A stretch of DNA of 64,000 nt from Muscardinus avellanarius (taxonomy: Eukaryota > Chordata > Mammalia > Rodentia > Gliridae). This document shows positions 57,420 through 64,000 of this stretch, piece by piece. The position numbers were made by a program, and so were the translations under genes. Within the stretch, counting starts at the first letter, position 1, and each line of letters opens with the position of its first letter. The notes under the pieces were generated by a model. It ran no database searches, was not told where the DNA came from, and worked only from the letters and a program-made list of their open reading frames with translations. The stretch lies in NCBI GenBank assembly GCA_963383645.1, contig OY726560.1, positions 63,753,058 through 63,817,057 of the forward strand. Direction: 5' to 3'.

Positions 57420-58600
57420 ATGTTTTATAATTTTCTTTGTAGAGATATTTTACCTCCTTGGTTAAGTTTGCTCCTAAGTATTTTATTTTTTGTGGGAGAT
57501 CCTGAGTGGAAGTGTTTTCTGAATTTCTTTTCCAGTGGATTTATGGTTTGTGTATTAGGAAAGTTTCTGATTTTTTAAGATTGATTTTGTATCCAGACAC
57601 TTTGCTGAATTGGTTGATCAGTTCTATAAGCCTTTTGGTTGAGTTTGTTGGGTTTTCTAAATATAGTATCATGTCATCTGCAAATAGTGAAAGTTTGAGA
57701 TCTTCTTTTCCTATTTGTACTCCTTTGATTTCCTTTTCTTGCCTTATTGCTCTGGCTAGAGTCTCTAGTACTATATTGAAGAGAAGTGGTGATAATGGAC
57801 ATCTTTGTCTCGTTCCTGTTTTTAGGGTGAATTCTTGAAGTTTTTCCCCATTTAATATGATGTTGGTGGTGGGCTTATTGTATATTGCCTTTATGATGTT
57901 GAGTTATGTTTTTTCTATTCCAATTCTCTGCAGTGTTTTTTATCATGAATGGATGTTGGATTTTATCAAATGCTTTTTCAGCATCTATTAAAATGATCAT
58001 GTGATTTTTGTCTTTGATTCTGTTTATATGGTGAATTACATGGATTGATTTTTGTATGTTGAACCAGCCTTGCATCCCTGGGATGAACCCTACCTGGTCA
58101 TGGTGTACTATTTTCTTGATTTGGTTTTGAATGCGTGTTGCTAGTATTTTGTTTAATAGTTTTGCATACAAGTTCATCAGAGATATAGGCCTGTAGTTTT
58201 CCTTCCCTGAACTGTCTGTATTTGGTTTTGGTATTAGTGTGATGTTGGCTTCATAGAATGTATTTGGGAGAGTCCCACTTTTTTCTTTTTTATGAAATAG
58301 TTTGAAGAGTATTGGGGTTAGCTCTTCTATAAAGGTTTTATAGAATTCACTGGGGAAACCATCTGGTCCTGGGCTTTTCTTTGATGGTAAGCTCTTTATT
58401 ACTGTTTCAATTTCTTTGATTGTTATTGGTTGGTTTAAGTGTTCTATATCTTCTTGACTCCGTTTAGGAAGGTTGTATTTATCTAGAAAGTTGTCAGTTT
58501 CCTCTAGATTTTCCATTTTGTTGGAGTATAGTTTTTCAAAGTAGTTTCTAATAATCCTCTGGATTTCTACACTGTCTCCTTTTTCATCTCTTATCTTCAT
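57420..58600 (-). pseudogene. L1 ORF2 reverse-transcriptase region, frameshifted
   Basis: 58600-57875 is open for 241 codons with RT landmarks [46 protein letters not shown] and [10 protein letters not shown]. After a frameshift near 57925 the catalytic FADD motif is found in another frame (57673-57684). No complete enzyme is encoded. Confidence 0.92.
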
Positions 58601-59902
58601 AATTTAGTTTGATTCTCTCTTTTTTTTAGTTAGGTTGGCTATTACTTCTTTGAAGAGATTATTGATCCCTTTGGTTTCACCTTCTTTCCCCTCCTCTATT
58701 CCGATTATTCTTAGGTTAGCTCTCTTAAAATGGGCCCATATTTCTTCAATGTCAGATTCCTGCTGTCAGATTTTTTTTCTAAGTTAGAAATTATGCATTC
58801 ATTTTTGGAGTGATCCTCTTCCAGGAGCGAGATTCTATTCTCCATGTGTCTAATTGATTGTTTATACTTTGAATTGAGGCCTTTACCTCAGTGATTGCTT
58901 CCTTTATTTCTTTTAGATTCTCTCTAAATTCTTTTAGAAGGTCCTGTTCTACTATATATCTACAGTTATATTCCTGATTTGATCTTCTGGAGATCTCTGA
59001 ATTTCTGTGTTATCAGGTTCTGATATTGTGGGGTTGTGGGTGTTCATTGCTCCATTATTATTCCTCTTTCCCATGATTTCAGAAGTTAGTGCCTTCTCTG
59101 GGTTCTTCCTCGGGTCACCATGACTTCACTTAGGGTGTTCTGGATCTCAAGTTTGTGGTAATCTCAGCCGCCACTACTCCTTTACTGGGTTGTATTGCAG
59201 AGTCTCAGACCCAGGTAATTAATTGAGGCTGCGCGAGACTGTGGGGGTGCCAGGATGGGCATTTTCCCATGGGAAGCTGTGACTAGGGTGTGGTTTCTCT
59301 GCCACCACTACTCCGTCACTTGGTTTGACTGCAAAATCTCAAACCCAGGGTGATTATCAAACCTGCGCACATCCCTAGCGGTGCAGTGCTGGGATTTCTT
59401 CTTTAGGGGCCGCAATTTCACTTACAGTTGTTGTGTGCACTGATCTGGAGCTGTTATGGGCATGGTGAACTCCCCACTGCTTCTGGCTGTGAGGCTAGCA
59501 TATTTCTTTTCTGGTTTTGAGCTCCGTTCTGAGTCCCAGGAGGGTGTGATGAGCTTGGCCCCTGGGAGTTTTAGACGTTCTTTGCACTGAAAGAACTGCA
59601 GAATTACACCCAAATGATCTGTAGCTGCTTACTTCAGCTCCTTGTTTACCTTTCTTCTCTGGAGCCTGGTGCTGTCAGGCAAGAAGGTGCCAACGTGGCT
59701 CCTCTGCTGCAGTGCAGCCTGGTTTCTTTTCTGGTCTCTGTTTGTTCTTCTAGTCTTCTTTTTCTCTGTCCCTTGTATTTACAGTTTTTATTTCTCTGCT
59801 GATAGTGTTTTCTGGCTATGAAAAGCACTGATTTTGTGCAATAGAGATCGAGTGTTAGCAGGACTCATAAACGCTGCTTTTCTCAGTCGCCATCTTCCCC
59901 CC

Positions 59903-60041
59903 ATTTCTTTCTTATATGGAAACAGGGTCTCACTAGGTTGCTGAGAGCCTTGCTAAATTGAGGTTGGCTTTGAATCTGCAATCTTCTTGTCTTATCCTCC
60001 CAACTACTCTGATTACAAATGTGCACCATGATGCCTGGTTT
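59903..60041 (-). mobile_element. Reverse B1 half of a SINE
   Basis: Starts at the L1's 5' boundary with TATGGAAACAGGGTCTCACT and ends GATGCCTGG. Confidence 0.75.
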
Positions 60042-60266
60042 TGACTCATGTTTTCTGAGAGCAGTCCTCGTCTCCACAGCAGGTATGTTGGACGGCTTCT
60101 GTTTTTCTTGTTTGGTAGCTAGTTATATTTGGGCATTTTGTTGTTGTTGTTTGCAGGGAGTTTCCTCTCTGAGCCAGTGCAGGCAAGCAGCTGCCTCACC
60201 TCCCAACTTGTGTGGATGAAGAACCTCTCTTATTAGTTCCCAACTATTTTAGAAACCAAAATTATT

Positions 60267-60424
60267 CAACCACTAAGCCAAGCATGGGAAGGAGGGATGG
60301 GGAGAGAATGGGGTGGGGATCGGGTGGGGGCTGACTGGGCGATGTGTGCATGTATGTCTACAAAAGTTTGTATCCCACTATGATGTATGAATACAGTGCA
60401 CCAATAAAATAAAATTAAAAAAAA
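60267..60424 (+). mobile_element. Minimal L1 3'-end insertion with 16-bp TSD
   Basis: Only the last ~130 nt of L1 3' UTR plus A-rich tail, bounded by AGAAACCAAAATTATT at 60251-60266 and 60425-60440. Confidence 0.95.
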
Positions 60425-60746
60425 AGAAACCAAAATTATTGTTATTTGCCTGCTTGCTGTTCTCAAGCTTCCTAACACCTAAGTTTGGCAGCCCATGACT
60501 TGTGTTGCTTCATTCCTGGGGAGCTTTTATGCTGGTATGGGATCCTCTTACCTGCTTTGCTGGAACCCAGGATTTTGATTTTGATAAAGTTCAACTTAAA
60601 TGTTTTTTATTTTGTTGCTTCTGATTTTGGTGTCATATTTAAGAAATAGTTGCTTAATCTAAGGTCACTATATTTTCTTCTATGAGATTTATAGTTTTAA
60701 CATTTTTAGGTCTTTCTTTGATCTTTTATTTTATTTTATTTTATTT

Positions 60747-61400
60747 GTGGTACTTGGGATGGAACCCAGGAGCATTCTACCTCCAAGCTACACTCCTATT
60801 TTTTATTCTTTATTTTGAAACAGGGTCTCACTGAGTTGCAAAGGGCCTCACTAAGTAGGTGAGGCTGTCTGAGAACCATGATCCTCCTGTCTCAGCCTCC
60901 CAAATGCTGGAATTATAAATGTGTGCCACCAAGCCTTGCTTGTCTTTGATAATTTTTCCCCCTCCAGTACTAGGGATGTAACCCCAGGGGCATTCTACCT
61001 CCAAGCTACACCCCTAACCCTATTTTTTATTCTTTATTTAATTTATTTATTTATTTTATTTTTTGTGATACTGGGGGTGGAACCAAGGGCTTTTCTATCT
61101 CCTGGCTATACTCCCAGACCTATTTTATACTTTATTTGGAAACAGGGTCTCACTAAGTTTCTGAGAGACTCATTAAGTAGCTGAGGCTAGCTTTGAACCA
61201 GTGCAATCCTCCTGTCTCAGCCTCCAAAGCTCTGGGATTACAAGTGTGCACCACCATGCCCGACTTTTATTCTTTGAAACAGGTTCTCACTGAGTTGCAA
61301 AGGGCCTCACTAAGTATTAGCTGAGGCTGGCCACAAACTGCAATCCTCCTGTCTCATCCTACTTTGCTGGGATTACAACTGTGCACCACCACGCCTGGCT
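60747..61400 (-). mobile_element. Reverse SINE cluster
   Basis: Dimer 60747-60940, ID half 60965-61020, dimer 61066-61263, B1 half 61264-61400. 60440-60740 is unique with nothing recognised. Confidence 0.84.
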
Positions 61401-61556
61401 TGTCTTTGATAATTTTGAATGAATTTTTGTATATGATGTGAGGTAAGGTTTCCAGTTCATTTGCATTTCTATCTTCAAATGTCCCAGCTTCATTTGTTGA
61501 GACTGTTCTTTTCCCGTTGAATGGTTTTGGCACCCTTGATGAAAATTAGTGATACG

Positions 61557-61795
61557 CCAGGCATGGTGGTGCATGCCTGTAATCTCAGTACTTGAAAGGC
61601 TGAGACAGGAGGATCACAGGTTCAACTCCAGCCTCAGCTACTTATTGAGGCCTTCTGCAATTTAGTGAGACCCTCTTTCAAAATAAATAATAAAAAATAG
61701 GGCTGGGGATGTAGCCTGGAGGTAGAATGCCCCTGGGTTCAATCCCTAGTACAAAAAAAGAAAAAAAAAAAAAAGAAAGAAAAGAAAAAAAAACT
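61557..61795 (+). mobile_element. B1-dID SINE
   Basis: Forward dimer with a long A/G-rich tail. Confidence 0.88.
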
Positions 61796-61937
61796 ATAGA
61801 TGATTTATAGTATGGATTTATTTCTGTAGTCTTAATTTGAATTCATTGATCTATGCTTCTATCCTTATGCAAACAGCATACTCTTGTAACACTGTAGTTT
61901 TATAGTAAGTTTCAACTCTGAGAAATGTGTATCTTCT

Positions 61938-62182
61938 GTCTTTTTTTTTTTTTTTTTTGGTGCTACTCAGGTTCCTGGAAACCCTTCTACCTCTGGGCTA
62001 CACTCCAAGCACTCCAAGACTTATTTTATACTTTAAGGTCTCTTAAGCCAGCGAACCTGCGCAATCCTCCTCTCTCTGCCTCACAAGCACACAGATTACA
62101 AGCGTGTGCCACCACACCGGGCTCTACCTGGGATTTTGATAAGAGATTTTATTGAATCTGTAGAACAATTTGGGGAGTATTA

Positions 62183-62224
<42 letters not shown>

Positions 62225-62360
62225 GTTACTGGGGATTGACCCCAGGAGCATTCTATCTCTGATCTACACCCTCAGCCCGATTTTTTTTTTTTTTTTTTTT
62301 TTTGCTGGTCTGGGGATGGAACCCAGGAGCATTTGACCTCTAAGCTACACCCCTGTCCTG

Positions 62361-62408
<48 letters not shown>

Positions 62409-62660
62409 CTTTATTTTGAAACAGGTTCTAAGTTGCAGAGTGCCTAAATCGCTGAGGCTGGCTTCGAACCTGTGTGATCCTCCGGTCTCAGCCTCCCAAA
62501 TGCTGGGATTACAAGCATGCACCACCACGCGTGGCTTCCAATTTTTATTTTATGTCTTGAAACTGGATCTTGCTAAGTTGCTGAGGCTGGTCTCATACCT
62601 GAAATCTCCCTGTCTCAGCCTCCCAAGTACTTGGATTACAGGTGTCTGTCACCATACCTG
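61938..62660 (-). mobile_element. Reverse SINEs with (TG)n and (TTA)n
   Basis: Variant element 61955-62122 (with internal deletion), (TG)n 62186-62222 plus ID half to 62280, dimer 62309-62535 whose linker is expanded to (TTA)n (62361-62407), and B1 half 62540-62660. Confidence 0.84.
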
Positions 62661-62661
62661 G

Positions 62662-63872
62662 CCTTCAGCGCTAGAGAAAATACTCAAAGAGATTAACTAC
62701 AAAGAAGAAATAGGTAACACACACCAGAACCAGAGAAACAAGATTTTCCATCCAACAGACAACTAAGATTGGTTATCTGTGGAGATTCATTATTTATGTT
62801 AGTCTTTTACCTATCTCTAAATGGTATTGTTTGCCTATATTGTTGTTAATTTTTAGGATGTCTAGTTGGAATATTAATATACCTTCAGATATAGCATTTG
62901 GAAATATTTTATCCCATTCTATTAGTAACTTTTAACTCTTTTTACATTGTCTTTGGATATACAATTTTTTTTTATTTTTTAGGGAGTTTGTATACTCTTC
63001 TGTTGCCTGTGCCATTGAAATCATATCCAAGAAATCACTGCCAATTTCAATGTTGTGAGGTTTTATGACCCAGATTTTCTTCTAACAGTTTATAGTCTTA
63101 AGATTTATATTTAGGTCTTTTATCTATTTTGAGTTAATATTTGTATATGGGATTAGGTAAGGGTCCAATTTTATTCTTTTCCATGTAATTATTATTTTTC
63201 AACAATATTTAGTTAAAAGATTGTTATTCCCACCACCAAATGTTCGTGGAAACCTTGTCAAAAATAACTTGACAATATATGGAAGAATTTAGCTCTAGGC
63301 TTGTACTTAACTCCAATGGTTTATATATCTGCCTTTAGAACAGTACTACACTGTTTCAATTATTGTAGCTTTATATGGTTTGAAATCAGAAAATATATAT
63401 CTTCTAGCTTTGTTCTTTTTCAAGATCGTTTTGGGTATCTAGAGTCCATATTCCATATTAGGATAGATTTTTTTTCTGAAAAATAAATATATAAATATAT
63501 GATAGTTTCACCTAAAAAAAATAGAAAAAAAATTCTCTGGTAAGAAAGAAAGCAAAAAGAAATATTGAAATGTTATCTTTAAGTCATCAAACGCTTGGTA
63601 TCAGACAAATGAAACTGTTATGTGAGATTATCATTTTTAATTTTGGATAAATTGCTATAATACTAGATGTCAACCAGTAAGCCAAGCATGGGAGGGAGGG
63701 ATGGGGAGGGAATGGGTGGGGATCGGGTGGGGGCTGACTGGGCGATGTGTGCATGTATGTCTACAAAAGTTTGTATCCCACTATGATGTATGAATACAGT
63801 GCACCAATAAAAAAAAAATAAATAAATAAATAAATAAAAATAAAAATAATAAAATAAATAAATAAATAAAAT
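62662..63872 (+). mobile_element. Rearranged L1, copy 4 (5' truncated, opposite orientation)
   Basis: Begins within the ORF1 C-terminus (ALEKILKEINYKEE... FHPTDN stop at about 62766), continues with ORF2 3' part in inverted orientation (about 62790-63478), a spacer, then the sense L1 3' end 63665-63810 and an A-rich tail with (AAAT)n. Junctions match copies 1-3. Confidence 0.92.
63690..63742 (+). repeat. G-run array in L1 3' UTR (G-quadruplex potential)
   Basis: Ten runs of three or more G within 53 nt, with loops of 1-6 nt. Comparable runs occur at 60286-60345 and, on the minus strand, in the other copies. Confidence 0.85.
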
Positions 63873-63965
63873 TAATTTCTTTCAACAGTGCTGGGTGGAT
63901 TTCAGTTTATAAGGTCTTACACTTCCTTTCTGAGATTTATTACTAATTATTTTATTTTATTTTAT

Positions 63966-64000
63966 TTTTTGGTGGTACTGGGGTTCCTGGAAGCCCTTCT
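63966..64000 (-). mobile_element. Start of a reverse variant SINE, cut by window end
   Basis: GGTGGTACTGGGGTTCCTGG is the reverse of the variant SINE's 3' end. Confidence 0.8.

Larger units (their letters stand above)
57034..59897 (-). mobile_element. Older L1 with ORF1 fused to ORF2 by internal deletion
   Basis: Minus strand: 5' UTR from 59897 (starting GGAAGATGGCGACTGAG), decayed ORF1 from about 59075, then at about 58640 a jump from mid-ORF1 to the ORF2 reverse-transcriptase region, continuing to 57034 where it ends in mid-ORF2. Missing are the ORF1 C-terminal half, the endonuclease part of ORF2 and the 3' end. A variant SINE is nested at 57215-57412. Confidence 0.85.

Overview
This is nuclear DNA of a non-muroid rodent. 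The dominant repeat is a dimeric SINE whose left half is B1/7SL-like and whose right half is ID/tRNA-like, read in either orientation dozens of times. Such B1-dID elements are known from squirrels, dormice and related rodents. I cannot fix the genus from this window.

Gene content: one protein-coding gene is recognisable, the 3' end of UBE2W (N-terminal-specific ubiquitin-conjugating E2) on the + strand. The penultimate coding exon is 4747-4822, an 11.7 kb intron follows, and the last exon at 16506 adds four codons and the stop. A long AT-rich, nearly repeat-free 3' UTR runs to at least about 20.8 kb and plausibly to a poly(A) signal at 22034. In other mammals STAU2 lies downstream of UBE2W, but I see no STAU2 exon or obvious promoter here, so 22-64 kb is read as intergenic, repeat-built DNA.

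Repeat layout: (i) four copies of a rearranged L1 (6.08-8.85, 36.77-39.30, 53.69-56.47 and 62.66-63.8 kb). Each keeps ORF1 and the L1 3' end but carries the 3' part of ORF2 in inverted orientation between them. The full-length copies also have the 5' UTR. Breakpoints are shared, and three copies are bounded by their own direct repeats (16 bp and at least 13 bp perfect in two, a weaker 7 bp in the third), so the rearranged form itself has been mobilised. The copy at 53.7-56.5 kb has an open 294-codon ORF1. (ii) A separate, decayed L1 at 57.0-59.9 kb in which ORF1 is joined directly to the ORF2 reverse-transcriptase region. (iii) A composite, SVA-like repeat in two diverged inverted copies (42.42-44.08 and 51.04-52.95 kb): tandem ~170-bp monomers, a unique block, a B1-dID SINE at the same position, and a GC-rich ~50-bp VNTR with alternating unit types. 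A shorter relative sits at 50.48-51.04 kb. (iv) Two probable solo LTRs (29.92-30.59 and about 49.92-50.34 kb), a 39-nt U2 snRNA retrocopy, older L1 and L2 remnants, and many microsatellites, a large share of which start at SINE tails.

How it fits together: the window is a record of L1-driven retroposition around the end of a housekeeping gene. The most unusual elements are the inverted-ORF2 'half-L1' family and the composite monomer-SINE-VNTR family. Both look non-autonomous and would need ORF2 protein supplied in trans; that dependence is inference.
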